A DNA stretch of 64,000 nucleotides from Alphaproteobacteria bacterium (GTDB lineage: Bacteria > Bacteroidota > Bacteroidia > Bacteroidales > FEN-979). Shown here piece by piece: positions 28,134-37,282 of the stretch (within the stretch, counting starts at the first letter, position 1; the number at the start of each line of letters is the position of its first letter). Under the pieces are notes generated by a model. The model was not told the DNA's origin. It searched no databases and saw only the letters and a program-made list of their open reading frames with translations. The DNA lies in NCBI GenBank assembly GCA_009928665.1, contig SACF01000006.1, forward strand, positions 62,001 through 126,000. The letters run 5' to 3'. A program made the position numbers and the translations under genes.

Positions 28134-29069
28134 TCAGAACAGCTTACTCCGTTTAACGAGGTATGGCAATAGGACCTGTTCAAAACCAGCACGAATGTCA
28201 ACTTCTACCATGTCAATATGGTACTGTCCGCATTTGATCTTCATTTCATTTTTGAACCATTCAAGTTTTTCAATGTACCTTGAACGGACCTGTTCGGGTT
28301 GGACCCGTAACTGCCTGCCAGTCTCCAAATCGATAAACCGGTAAGGTCGCTCCTCAAATTCAAAATTCAATTCCGTTCTCTTATCCACAACATGAAAAAG
28401 CACAACCTCATGCTTGTTGTGTTTCAGATGTTGAAGGGCCGCAAACAGTTCAGCAGGTTTGCTTATGCGTTCAAACATATCACTCAGGATGATCACCAGG
28501 GATCTTTGGTGAATCCGTTCTGCCAGTAAATGAATGGATTTTACCACTTCGGTCCTTTTCATCACTTCAGTTGAACGGGTTATTAAAAGTTTCTCGAGTT
28601 CAGTGAACAGGTACCTGTAATGCATCGAACTCGACTTTGACATGGTATGCAACTCAACCGAGTCTGAAAAAATGCTGATACCTGAAGCATCACGCTGACG
28701 TCGTAACAAATAGATCAGTACAGCGGCAATATACGTGGCAAAGGTAATTTTATTGGGGTTTTTCAGATCGGTTTTGTTCATGACGGGATACCCCATGGAG
28801 GAGGAGTTATCAATCAGAATCTGACATCTTAAGTTGGTCTCCTCCTCGTATCTTTTTGAGTACAACCGATCAGTCCTCCCATAAAGCTTCCAATCAATCG
28901 ATTTGATCGATTCACCGTTATTGTAAAGCCTGTGTTCGGCAAACTCGACACTGAACCCATGAAAAGGACTTTTATGAAGGCCTGTGATGAAACCCTCCAC
29001 CACCTGCCGCGCTAAAAACTCCAGTGAAGAAAACTGTTCCAGCCGATTCTGATCAATCAATGCCGTCAC
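28134..29069 (-). CDS. DUF58 / von Willebrand factor A-like protein
   Basis: 311 residues. The DUF58 signature is present (ESIKSIDWKLYGRTDRLYSK then YEEE) and is followed by a vWA-like fold with a MIDAS-type motif (LIDNSSSM). No membrane helix is seen, so the protein is cytosolic or peripheral. DUF58 proteins usually partner a MoxR AAA ATPase in protein maturation or envelope stress; no moxR is present here, though a BatA-type protein lies at 40 kb. It sits between trxA and valS on the same strand. Function in this organism is unproven. Confidence 0.88.
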   Translation of the reverse strand: MTALIDQNRLEQFSSLEFLARQVVEGFITGLHKSPFHGFSVEFAEHRLYNNGESIKSIDWKLYGRTDRLYSKRYEEETNLRCQILIDNSSSMGYPVMNKTDLKNPNKITFATYIAAVLIYLLRRQRDASGISIFSDSVELHTMSKSSSMHYRYLFTELEKLLITRSTEVMKRTEVVKSIHLLAERIHQRSLVIILSDMFERISKPAELFAALQHLKHNKHEVVLFHVVDKRTELNFEFEERPYRFIDLETGRQLRVQPEQVRSRYIEKLEWFKNEMKIKCGQYHIDMVEVDIRAGFEQVLLPYLVKRSKLF

Positions 29070-29139
29070 TTGGAAAAAAATGGAATCAGGAAATTAAAAA
29101 CCAAAATCTCCTGAATGAATTTTAACCCGTATCAGGGTT

Positions 29140-29457
29140 TTAAATATACTTCTCAATTAACGCTTTATACGATGCCTTCGGAACAGCTCCTACCTGCTTG
29201 TCCACAACCTGACCATTTTTAAAAAATAAAACGGTCGGGATGTTGCGTACACGGTACATGGCGGTAGTGGTTGGATTTTCGTCAACATTCATCTCCCCCG
29301 CAACGATTCTACCTTCATATTCGGCAGCGAGTTCGTGAATGATCGGCGATACCATCCTGCAAGGACCACACCACTCAGCCGATAGATCAACAACGGCCAG
29401 TTTCTCACTTTTTAAAACCTTTTCTTCAAAATTTGCATCGGTCAGTTTTTCAATCAT
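29140..29457 (-). CDS. trxA: thioredoxin
   Basis: 105 residues with the active-site AEWCGPCRM motif (about residues 28-36), the cis-Pro strand IPTVLFF, and GQVVDKQVGA near the C terminus. No signal peptide, so it is the cytosolic disulfide reductase. It lies between dnaE and the DUF58 gene with gaps of about 196 and 70 bp, so it may have its own promoter. Confidence 0.96.
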   Translation of the reverse strand: MIEKLTDANFEEKVLKSEKLAVVDLSAEWCGPCRMVSPIIHELAAEYEGRIVAGEMNVDENPTTTAMYRVRNIPTVLFFKNGQVVDKQVGAVPKASYKALIEKYI

Positions 29458-29653
29458 ATAGATATATCTTTAAAGTTTTTTTCAGATGAATAATGAGGCA
29501 CTCGTTTGTAAATCAATTACCAATCAACAAATTATTTAAGAGTAAAACCGTGAGACTCAGAAGCTGTAATTTCTCCTTGCGAATTTACGAAAAAAACACA
29601 ATCGGATGAAATGTAGTTCCGACAGAAAAACGGAAAAGAAAACAAGAGTCTGA

Positions 29654-32600
29654 TTAAATTCCAATGGCTCTGATCGGAAATTCATACAAGTCGTTCATCA
29701 GGTTAATGAATTCCCTGGGGTTGACCTTGTATTTTCTCGAGGGTAATTCGATGACAATATTTTCGATCGGGTCAACGATCCGGATTCTGAGGAAAGAACG
29801 GCCCTTGCTTTGCTTTGCCCTCGAAAGAAGCTTGGTGACAATCTCAGTAGTAATATCATTCAGGGGAAAAGTCATCACAAGAGCCTTGGTCATTTTTTCA
29901 AGTACTTCCTGAAGAAGATTGATCTGGGTTACCTTTACTACAAGCTGGTCGGGATTATCAAACCGGGGTTCGATCCTGCCCCTTAGAAACAGGTACTGAC
30001 CTGCCTCAAGCAAGTGTTTCCATCTCAGGTAATCTTCCGAAAATATATTGATCGAAATAAAATTATAATAATCCTCAATAATGAATGTTCCGAACGGTTT
30101 ACCGGTTTTCCCGATCTTATGTGTTGCCTCCAGAACAATCCCTGCAAAGGTGATCTCCTTCCCCTTGAGAGGTTTCATATCCTGTTTCAGATCTTCAATG
30201 GTCACCGTGCAGAATTGTTCTATCTCAAATTGAAAATCATCCAGCGGATGACCACTCATGTAAAATCCCGTGACTTCCTTTTCAAATTTTAGTTGCTCAA
30301 GTTTTGACCAAGGCCGACAATCAGGCAAAGAAATTTCAGGATAATTCACCTCATCGGAGTCACCAAAAAGGGATTGCTGCATCGAATCTTTTCGTGCATG
30401 GAAATCCATGGAACTGCGGATGACTTTTTCGAGAAATATCGGATCGTCGCTTGTTTCCTGATAAAAATACTGTGCCCTGTGACAGTTTTCAAAACAATCG
30501 AAAGCACCAGCCTTTGCAAGAGCCTCGAGACATCGTTTATTCACTGCGTGTGCGCTTATCCTGCTGGTAAGATCAAAAATTGATGTAAAATTCCCATGTG
30601 CCGCCCTTTCCTCAACAATAGCATTTACGGCTGCCTCGCCAACATTTTTTATTCCTGCCATTCCAAACCGGATCTCACCTTTCTTATTTACTGTAAAGGC
30701 AGTAGCGCTTTCATTGACATCGGGACCCAGCACCGGAATTTGTAAACGTTTACATTCATCAAGAAACAATGCAATATCTTTCAAGTCAGTCCGGTTCCTG
30801 CTTAATACGGCAGCCATGAACTCGGCGGGGAAATGTGCCTTTATGTATGCCATCTGATAAGCCACGTAGGCATAACAAGTCGAATGGGATTTATTGAAAG
30901 CATAATTGGCAAATGCCTCCCAGTCTTTCCATATCTTGTTAACGACCGTCTCCCCATGCCCGTTTCTCTTACACCCGTCAAAAAACTTTGGTTTTAGATC
31001 GTTCATCATCGACTCAATCTTTTTTCCCATCGCTTTCCGGAGTGAATCAGCCTGGCCTCCCGTAAAGCCAGCTAATTCCTGCGAAAGTAACATAACCTGT
31101 TCCTGGTAGACAGTTATTCCATATGTATCGCGAAGGTATTTCTCCATCACCGGAATATCATATGTAATCTGCTCACGGCCGTGTTTCCGGTTTATAAAGC
31201 TGGGAATGTACTCCATGGGCCCGGGTCGGTAAAGAGCGTTCATCGCAATCAGGTCCTCAATCTTGTTTGGCTTAAGCTCACGGAGATACTTCTTCATGCC
31301 ATCCGACTCAAACTGAAAAACTCCGGTAGTCCTCCCCTCACTAAACAGCTCGTAAGTCTCAGGATCATCAAAGGAAATCCTGTCCATATCCACTGTTATT
31401 CCCCGTGAAACTCTAATGGTATCCAGGGCATCTTTAATTATGGCAAGCGTCTTCAATCCTAAAAAATCCATCTTCAGCATTCCTACCTTCTCAATATAGG
31501 TACCCTCATATTGAGTTACCAGTAAGGAGGAATCCTTCGAAGTCGTCACCGGTATGTATTCCATAAGATCATCACGGCTGATGATGATCCCGCATGCATG
31601 AATACCGGTTTGCCGTACAGATCCTTCCAGACTTTCTGCAAATCGTAAAGTTTCCGAAATCAGTTTATTGGGCGATGACCGGGCCGCTTTTAGTTCCGGC
31701 ACCTCCTCATAAGCCGACTTCAGGGTAATACCCGGCCTGGAAGGCACTAATTTGCACAAACGGTTCACCTCGTCAAGAGGTAATCTTTCAACCCGCCCAA
31801 CATCCCTGATGGCTCCTTTCGCGGCCATTGTCCCAAAAGTAATAACCTGGGCCACTTTATCCCAGCCATACTTCTCAACTACCCATTTTAAAACCTTATC
31901 CCGGCCATCTTCATCGAAATCAATGTCGATATCAGGCATCGAAATTCGATCCGGATTCAAAAAGCGCTCAAAAAGAAGGTCATATTTCAGGGGATCAACA
32001 TCGGTGATCCGGATACAATATGCCACCACCGAACCTGCCGCAGAACCACGACCAGGCCCGACTGAAACTCCCATGGACCGGGCTGCACTTAAAAAATCCT
32101 GAACAATAAGAAAATAACCTGGATATCCCATGTTTTTAATGACATCCAATTCATAATCAATCCGGCTTCTGATATGGGTTGTAATTTCGGGATATCTTGT
32201 TTCTGACCCGCTATAGGTTAAATGACGCAGAAAGGAATCTGCATCAGGAAAGCCATCAGGAATCGGAAAATCCGGCATAATGGGATCCCGGTTCAGGCTG
32301 TAATATTCTACCTTATCAAGAACCTCGATCGTATTTTCCAACGCTTCAGGAACATCTGAGAAGAGTTCATTCATCTCTTCCTTCGACTTGAACCATTCCT
32401 GCCCCGTGTACCGCATTCTCTCAGGATCATCAATGAATTTACCGGTATTAACACACAATAACCGGTCATGAGCCTCTGCATCCTCCTCGTTCAGAAAATG
32501 AACATCATTGGTAGCCACCAATTTCACCTTCAATCTTCGGGAAATGTCCATGAGAGCTTCACCGACAATCATTTGGCGTTTGTATACATCTCTGTCTCGT

Positions 32601-33151
32601 GTTGGATCGCTGGCAGGATGCCGCATCAACTCCAGATAAAAATCATCGCCAAATAATTCCTGGTAATCCCTTACAACAGACTCTGCTTTATTCAGGTTTC
32701 CGGCAAAAATGGCACGTGGTATTTCACCGGCAAGGCAGGCGGATGAAGCGATAAGCCCTTCATGGTACTTTCTTAAAAGTTCCTTGTCAATCCTGGGCTT
32801 ATAGTAATGCCCTTCCGTCCATGAAAACGAAATCAGTTTGAGAAGATTCTTGTAGCCCGTCTCATTTTTTGCCAACAGGATCAAATGGTCTCCTTTCCGG
32901 TCAATCTGTTCGACTTTGTCAAGCCGGCTGCGCCGGGCTACATATGTTTCACAGCCGAATATGGGTTTAAAATTCTCCTGTTTTGCTACAATTTCCGAAA
33001 ACTCTTTTATACCAAATAAATTTCCGTGATCTGTAACTGCCACCCCCTTCATGCCAAGCGTGACGGCTTTTGAAACCATTTCCTTGATACGGCATGCTCC
33101 GTCAAGAATTGAATATTGGGTGTGTAAATGTAAATGTACGAAATCCACCAT
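29654..33151 (-). CDS. dnaE: DNA polymerase III alpha subunit
   Basis: Replicative polymerase catalytic subunit, DnaE1 type. The PHP domain begins at once (HLHLHTQYSILDG, VTDHGNLFG). The polymerase palm shows GPGRGSAAGSVVAY and the acidic MPDIDIDFDEDGRDKV; HhH and OB-fold segments follow (TFAGIVLEATHK). ATG 33151 is chosen because an upstream TTG at 33169 would add six non-conserved residues. About 1165 residues, a normal length. It is the first gene of a minus-strand series (dnaE, trxA, DUF58, valS, typA). Confidence 0.97.
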   Translation of the reverse strand: MVDFVHLHLHTQYSILDGACRIKEMVSKAVTLGMKGVAVTDHGNLFGIKEFSEIVAKQENFKPIFGCETYVARRSRLDKVEQIDRKGDHLILLAKNETGYKNLLKLISFSWTEGHYYKPRIDKELLRKYHEGLIASSACLAGEIPRAIFAGNLNKAESVVRDYQELFGDDFYLELMRHPASDPTRDRDVYKRQMIVGEALMDISRRLKVKLVATNDVHFLNEEDAEAHDRLLCVNTGKFIDDPERMRYTGQEWFKSKEEMNELFSDVPEALENTIEVLDKVEYYSLNRDPIMPDFPIPDGFPDADSFLRHLTYSGSETRYPEITTHIRSRIDYELDVIKNMGYPGYFLIVQDFLSAARSMGVSVGPGRGSAAGSVVAYCIRITDVDPLKYDLLFERFLNPDRISMPDIDIDFDEDGRDKVLKWVVEKYGWDKVAQVITFGTMAAKGAIRDVGRVERLPLDEVNRLCKLVPSRPGITLKSAYEEVPELKAARSSPNKLISETLRFAESLEGSVRQTGIHACGIIISRDDLMEYIPVTTSKDSSLLVTQYEGTYIEKVGMLKMDFLGLKTLAIIKDALDTIRVSRGITVDMDRISFDDPETYELFSEGRTTGVFQFESDGMKKYLRELKPNKIEDLIAMNALYRPGPMEYIPSFINRKHGREQITYDIPVMEKYLRDTYGITVYQEQVMLLSQELAGFTGGQADSLRKAMGKKIESMMNDLKPKFFDGCKRNGHGETVVNKIWKDWEAFANYAFNKSHSTCYAYVAYQMAYIKAHFPAEFMAAVLSRNRTDLKDIALFLDECKRLQIPVLGPDVNESATAFTVNKKGEIRFGMAGIKNVGEAAVNAIVEERAAHGNFTSIFDLTSRISAHAVNKRCLEALAKAGAFDCFENCHRAQYFYQETSDDPIFLEKVIRSSMDFHARKDSMQQSLFGDSDEVNYPEISLPDCRPWSKLEQLKFEKEVTGFYMSGHPLDDFQFEIEQFCTVTIEDLKQDMKPLKGKEITFAGIVLEATHKIGKTGKPFGTFIIEDYYNFISINIFSEDYLRWKHLLEAGQYLFLRGRIEPRFDNPDQLVVKVTQINLLQEVLEKMTKALVMTFPLNDITTEIVTKLLSRAKQSKGRSFLRIRIVDPIENIVIELPSRKYKVNPREFINLMNDLYEFPIRAIGI

Positions 33152-33180
33152 CGATTGAAAATCCTTCAAGTCTGAACAGG

Positions 33181-33188
33181 CAAAATTA
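33181..33188 (-). promoter_or_regulatory. -7 box before dnaE
   Basis: On the minus strand the bases read TAATTTTG, an exact TAnnTTTG match about 29 bp before the dnaE ATG. No well-placed -33 element. Confidence 0.4.
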
Positions 33189-33254
33189 TTTCAATTCTGA
33201 AAGTAAAACTTAAATGTTCATAAATTGTGGGAACAAGGGATCCGGATAAATTAT

Positions 33255-33286
33255 TTTGATAATTGCATGAAAAGAAGTTAAATTTG
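33255..33286 (+). promoter_or_regulatory. Bacteroidota promoter for the DUF2231 gene
   Basis: TTTG (33255-33258), a 20-bp spacer, and TAAATTTG (33279-33286) match the -33/-7 consensus. The ATG follows 17 bp later. Confidence 0.7.
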
Positions 33287-33303
33287 TTATAAAAAATACA
33301 CAC

Positions 33304-33732
33304 ATGTTCAATTCCGCTCATTTTCATCCCATGATGGTCCATTTCCCCATCGCCATTATTACAGTGGGCTTTTTTGCCGATATGCTTGGTTTACTGATTC
33401 GGAAGGAAAAATGCCTGTCCCGAATGGGTTACTGGCTGGAGGTGATTGGCATGATAACAGCACTGATAGCTTACGCTACCGGATATTTTTTCACAACACC
33501 AATGGATGGAGAAGCAGGTCAGATGCGTGATCAACATGAATTCTTTGCAACCCTAACCCTGATTGGGATATTCGTTGCTACAATGTTCAGAATCCTGATC
33601 CGCCGGTTGAAGAAAGAAGATGCGACACTCAAATATCTCTCCCTGATTTTGTTTTTTATCTCTTTCGCTTTTGTTTCATTTACAGGATATCTCGGTGGCA
33701 GGTTGGTGATTGATTTTATGATTGGGTTGTAA
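33304..33732 (+). CDS. DUF2231 membrane protein
   Basis: 142 residues with four hydrophobic helices and the family start HPMMVHFPIAIITVG. DQHEF in the middle and a second His-rich position fit the DUF2231 pattern, whose conserved histidines suggest haem or metal binding in the membrane. Function unknown. It stands 98 bp before an exported rubrerythrin, so a shared redox role is possible but not shown. Confidence 0.85.
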   Translation: MFNSAHFHPMMVHFPIAIITVGFFADMLGLLIRKEKCLSRMGYWLEVIGMITALIAYATGYFFTTPMDGEAGQMRDQHEFFATLTLIGIFVATMFRILIRRLKKEDATLKYLSLILFFISFAFVSFTGYLGGRLVIDFMIGL

Positions 33733-33830
33733 AGAAACGTTTAGAAATCCGGTAGAAACAGTATTTCTTTCATTGGAAATTGTCAGGATTCTGTAAAACA
33801 GTAAAGGTAGTCTCCAAAAATTTGAACAAC

Positions 33831-34448
33831 ATGAAAAAGCACATCCAATTAGGCATTTTTTTAATGTTAACAACCGGCTTTCTTTCTTTTGCCGGTTCAG
33901 AAAAGACCATTGAAAATCTGAAATCCGCCTACAACGGGGAATATAATGTCAGCATAAAATATGCTGCTTACGCTGATCAGGCGAGAAAAGAAGGGTTGAC
34001 AAATATCGCAATTATGTTCTCCGCAACCTCAAAGGCTGAGGCCATCCACGCCGAAAACCATAAAAAAGTACTTTCCAGGATGGGACAAACCGTTATACCG
34101 ATAAAGCCCGCAGTTACAGTAAAAAAAACAACCGAAAACTTACAGGATGCCATCAGTGGCGAAACTGATGAAATGACTTCTATCTACCCCCGGTTTATCG
34201 CGACAGCCAAATCAGAATCTGCAATGGATGCGGTTAAATCCTTCAGATGGGCAATGGAAACGGAGAAAAAACACAACATTATTTACCAGAATGCGCTCAA
34301 TGCCCTTAAAAATAATAAACCTAATGATGTTCCAAAGGTCTATTGGGTTTGCCCAAAGTGCGGTAATACCTATGATGTTTCTAAGCCAGAAACAACCTGC
34401 TCATTCTGTGGTACCAAAAGCGCTTCATATGTCCGATTTGATAAATAA
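33831..34448 (+). CDS. exported rubrerythrin-like di-iron protein with rubredoxin tail
   Basis: 205 residues from ATG 33831. Residues 1-21 form a signal peptide (LGIFLMLTTGFLSFA). A ferritin-like four-helix domain follows with rubrerythrin Glu/His ligands (NGEYNVSIKYAAYA, KAEAIHAENHKK, SGETDEM, METEKKHNIIYQ). The tail is a rubredoxin-type Fe(Cys)4 knuckle (WVCPKCGNTYDV ... CSFCG). Rubrerythrins normally reduce peroxide in the cytosol of anaerobes. Export to the periplasm is unusual and implies peroxide detoxification or metal handling outside the cytoplasm. An upstream in-frame start at 33780 would hide the signal peptide and is not favoured. Confidence 0.87.
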   Translation: MKKHIQLGIFLMLTTGFLSFAGSEKTIENLKSAYNGEYNVSIKYAAYADQARKEGLTNIAIMFSATSKAEAIHAENHKKVLSRMGQTVIPIKPAVTVKKTTENLQDAISGETDEMTSIYPRFIATAKSESAMDAVKSFRWAMETEKKHNIIYQNALNALKNNKPNDVPKVYWVCPKCGNTYDVSKPETTCSFCGTKSASYVRFDK

Positions 34449-34570
34449 ATGCTGACTCGGATTACAGAACGAACTCCCGACATTCACAGTTGTAACCGGT
34501 GCTCCTTTTTGGGGAAAGTCAGGTTATCTCTGAGAATCTCCTGATTTTCTTTATTCAATTTTCAGGATCA

Positions 34571-34602
34571 TTTGGTGAATCCGGAAAAAAGTCCGACATT
34601 TG
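34571..34602 (+). promoter_or_regulatory. promoter for the rpsP operon
   Basis: TTTG (34571-34574), a 20-bp spacer and GACATTTG (34595-34602), which differs from TAnnTTTG only at the first T, followed by CACCCC. The spacing is exact. The ATG is about 48 bp downstream. Confidence 0.55.
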
Positions 34603-34650
34603 CACCCCTAAAAATATATTTATTATTCAATTATAATCAATTTAGTAAAA

Positions 34651-35202
34651 ATGCCAACCAAAATCAGATTACAGAGAAGAGGTAAAAAGGGACAAGCTTT
34701 TTATCATATTGTTATTGCGGATGGTCGAGCACCACGGGACGGAAAGTTCATCGAACGAATTGGCATCTACAACCCGGTTTCCATACCTGCCGAAATTGAA
34801 TTAGATTTCGATCAGGCACTCTCATGGATCCAAAAGGGAGCCCAACCTACTGATACCGTAAAAGCCATCCTTTCATTTAAGGGTGTGTTATACAAAAACC
34901 ATTTGTTGACAGGTGTTCAAAAAGGAGCCATGACCTTAGAACAGGCTGAAGCCAAATTTCAGTCATGGCTTGAAGAAAAGCAAAGAAAAATCTCCAGTAC
35001 CAGAAATGAGTTGGAACTAAACCAAAAGGAATCCCGTAAAAAACAACTCGAACAGGAAAAAATGGTCAATGAAGCAAAAGCTCAGGCAATTGCTCAGAAA
35101 CTAAATAAAGCCAGGCTCGACGAAGCGGCAAAGGCCGCGGAAGCAGCAATGGAAGCGGAGACAGCGCCAGCAGCAACAGAACCAGCGCCTGAAACCGAAT
35201 AG
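34651..35202 (+). CDS. rpsP: 30S ribosomal protein S16, extended
   Basis: The first 80 or so residues are S16 ([32 protein letters not shown]). Residues about 105-183 form a Lys/Glu then Ala/Glu-rich, probably coiled extension ending in a Pro/Thr-rich tip. Such long S16 tails are common in Bacteroidota. It heads a ribosome-maturation operon with rimM 19 bp after the stop and a tRNA methyltransferase next. Confidence 0.96.
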   Translation: MPTKIRLQRRGKKGQAFYHIVIADGRAPRDGKFIERIGIYNPVSIPAEIELDFDQALSWIQKGAQPTDTVKAILSFKGVLYKNHLLTGVQKGAMTLEQAEAKFQSWLEEKQRKISSTRNELELNQKESRKKQLEQEKMVNEAKAQAIAQKLNKARLDEAAKAAEAAMEAETAPAATEPAPETE

Positions 35203-35221
35203 ATAGGGTCAATGCACTTCT

Positions 35222-35746
35222 ATGAACCGGGATGAATTTTATTACCTGGGAAAAATTCTTAAAACCCATGGAAATAAAGGGCATGTAATAGCACATCTCG
35301 AGGTTGACGCCCCCGATAGTTATAAAAAACTGGAATCGGTACATCTTGATCTGCAGGGTGAATTGATTCCATTTTTCATTTCCTCTCTGCAACCCAGGTC
35401 AGGAAAGAAAGTGATGATCCTTTTCCGTGATTTTGAATCCCATGAAGATGCACTGTCCATGGTCGGACTTGAGATGTACATCCCCGTGAAGAACCTTTCA
35501 GCCCTGAAGGGTAAAAAATTTTACTTTCATGAACTGATAGGTTTTTCCGTCATTGACAAACGCCTTGGAAACATTGGGATTATTGAAGAATTTCTTGAAT
35601 TCCCGCATCAGGCGCTGTTTAAAATAAAGTTCCGCGACCGGGAGATTTTAATTCCGGTTGTCGATCAGTTCATCCTTAAAATTGATCGGAAAAACAAACA
35701 AATCAACATCACAGCGCCAGAAGGTTTGATAGAAATTTATCTGTAA
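35222..35746 (+). CDS. rimM: ribosome maturation factor RimM
   Basis: 174 residues: an N-terminal RimM beta-barrel (YLGKILKTHGNKGHV) and a PRC-barrel C-terminal domain (FYFHELIGFSV, ILIPVVDQFILKID). It binds S19 and helps assemble the 30S head. It lies directly after rpsP, as in most bacteria. Confidence 0.94.
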   Translation: MNRDEFYYLGKILKTHGNKGHVIAHLEVDAPDSYKKLESVHLDLQGELIPFFISSLQPRSGKKVMILFRDFESHEDALSMVGLEMYIPVKNLSALKGKKFYFHELIGFSVIDKRLGNIGIIEEFLEFPHQALFKIKFRDREILIPVVDQFILKIDRKNKQINITAPEGLIEIYL

Positions 35747-35753
35747 CATCCAA

Positions 35754-36455
35754 ATGCCTTTCCGGTTTAAACAATTCACCGTCGACGATGAAAACAGCGC
35801 CCATCGCGTCGGAACCGATTCCATGATCCTTGGCGCCTGGTCTCAGCCTCCGCCCTCCGGGAAAATATTGGACATCGGTGCCGGATGCGGGATCCTGTCG
35901 CTGATGATGGCACAGAAATCGATGGCTTCAATCGATGCCGTCGAGATAGATCCAGTTGCAGCAAAGGAAGCCATAAATAATTTTATCCAGAGCCCCTGGA
36001 GCTCCCGTTTGCATCTGTACAACAAATCCATTCAGTGTTTTACAGAATCTATGAAATCACTTTATGATTTTATAATCACCAATCCACCCTACTTCTCCGG
36101 TTCCTTAAAATCACCAGTTCTTAAAAAAAACATTGCCCGGCACGACCAGGTTATTTCACTTCAGGAACTGGCTCTGATTGCAAACCGTGTTTTAAAATCC
36201 GAAGGCACCCTTGCACTCATTATCCCATTCACCGATGTTCCGACTTTCGTTTCAATATGCAGAAGCAATGATCTTTACCTGAAACGGTCGCTAACTGTCA
36301 GATCCACCCCGGATAAACGCCCCATACGATCGCTTCAGGAATATTCAAAAGAGACCGTCACAAAACCCCGGTTATCAGAACTTACCCTTCTTGATGGAAC
36401 GGGGAAATATTCAACGGAATATTTGAAACTTACCAGGGAGTACCACTACTTTTAA
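35754..36455 (+). CDS. tRNA1(Val) (adenine(37)-N6)-methyltransferase family protein
   Basis: 233 residues of the class I SAM methyltransferase fold: LDIGAGCGILSLMMAQ (SAM loop), the acidic strand end DAVEID, and the N6-adenine catalytic motif NPPYF. The N-terminal RFKQFTVDDENSAHRVGTDS is typical of TrmN6/YfiC. It starts 7 bp after rimM and is likely the third gene of the rpsP operon. It could also be a paralogous N6-adenine methyltransferase. Confidence 0.85.
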   Translation: MPFRFKQFTVDDENSAHRVGTDSMILGAWSQPPPSGKILDIGAGCGILSLMMAQKSMASIDAVEIDPVAAKEAINNFIQSPWSSRLHLYNKSIQCFTESMKSLYDFIITNPPYFSGSLKSPVLKKNIARHDQVISLQELALIANRVLKSEGTLALIIPFTDVPTFVSICRSNDLYLKRSLTVRSTPDKRPIRSLQEYSKETVTKPRLSELTLLDGTGKYSTEYLKLTREYHYF

Positions 36456-36458
36456 TCT

Positions 36459-36466
36459 TATCTTTG
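36459..36466 (+). promoter_or_regulatory. -7 box before the C26 hydrolase
   Basis: TATCTTTG, an exact -7 match. It overlaps the in-frame TTG at 36464, which therefore cannot be the translation start. Confidence 0.5.
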
Positions 36467-36499
36467 CATTGTTTAAAACCAATTCAAATAGAGATCACT

Positions 36500-37282
36500 G
36501 TGTCGTTTGGTTGGATCCGGTTTATTTTCGTTTGCTTTACTTCCTTACTCCAATTCGTTATTCTTGCGGAGGAACCACTGAAAATTGCAATTTCTAAAGA
36601 TTCACAGAATTACAGAAATTGGTTAATCAGGAGTGAGTACAATACCATATTTGTAAACCTCTCATCACTTTCAGTCGACTCTGTCGCAACAACAATTTTA
36701 CAATGTGATGGGTTACTTCTTTCAGGGGGAGCGGATATTGCCCCCGGATTATACGGTAACCCTCGTGAAATTAATCGTTGTACCACAATAGACCACCATC
36801 GCGATAGTGTGGAACTGAAAGCCATTGAAGAGGCAATCAAACTAAAAATCCCAATTTTCGGAATTTGTCGCGGGCTGCAGATCCTGAATGTATATTTTGG
36901 TGGAACCCTCATCACAGATATCCCTTCCGATATAAAAACCCCTATTCAGCACCAATGTGACGATTACCTCAACTGTATACACTGGGTCTACCCGATAACT
37001 GGCACCCGTTTATCATTTCAAGTGAAGGTTGACTCTTCGGTTGTATCCAGCAACCACCACCAGGCGATCATGAAAGTTGCTAAAGATTTTACAGTCAGTG
37101 CACGGTCCTCCGATGGATTGATAGAAGGAATTGAATGGGTAGTACCTCAGGAGCGTTTGTTTATAATGGCAGTTCAATGGCATCCGGAAAGGATGCCAAA
37201 AGAAAACCGACTAAGCGGGAAGCTTGCCGATGAATTTCTTTCAAAGTCAATGGATTATCACCTAAAAAAACAAAATCAATGA
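36500..37282 (+). CDS. C26 gamma-glutamyl hydrolase / class I glutamine-amidotransferase-like, probably exported
   Basis: 260 residues from GTG 36500, the first start after the -7 box. The N terminus (about 5-24; IRFIFVCFTSLLQFVILA) is a signal peptide or membrane anchor. The catalytic Cys is in FGICRGLQ, the His and Glu in QWHPERM, and the oxyanion loop is LSGGADIAPGLYG. This matches the PuuD/gamma-glutamyl-GABA hydrolase group of peptidase C26. Most relatives are cytosolic; here a hydrophobic leader suggests the periplasm. The stop overlaps marC by 4 bp. Confidence 0.85.
   Translation: MSFGWIRFIFVCFTSLLQFVILAEEPLKIAISKDSQNYRNWLIRSEYNTIFVNLSSLSVDSVATTILQCDGLLLSGGADIAPGLYGNPREINRCTTIDHHRDSVELKAIEEAIKLKIPIFGICRGLQILNVYFGGTLITDIPSDIKTPIQHQCDDYLNCIHWVYPITGTRLSFQVKVDSSVVSSNHHQAIMKVAKDFTVSARSSDGLIEGIEWVVPQERLFIMAVQWHPERMPKENRLSGKLADEFLSKSMDYHLKKQNQ

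Noticed and set aside
33118..33140. GTGTAAA-like bases near the dnaE start
   Set aside because: Coding sequence for the conserved HLHLHT segment; no paired TTTACAC.
34497..34560. Possible terminator after the rubrerythrin gene
   Set aside because: Only a 5-bp TCAGG/CCTGA stem with a large loop; too weak to call.
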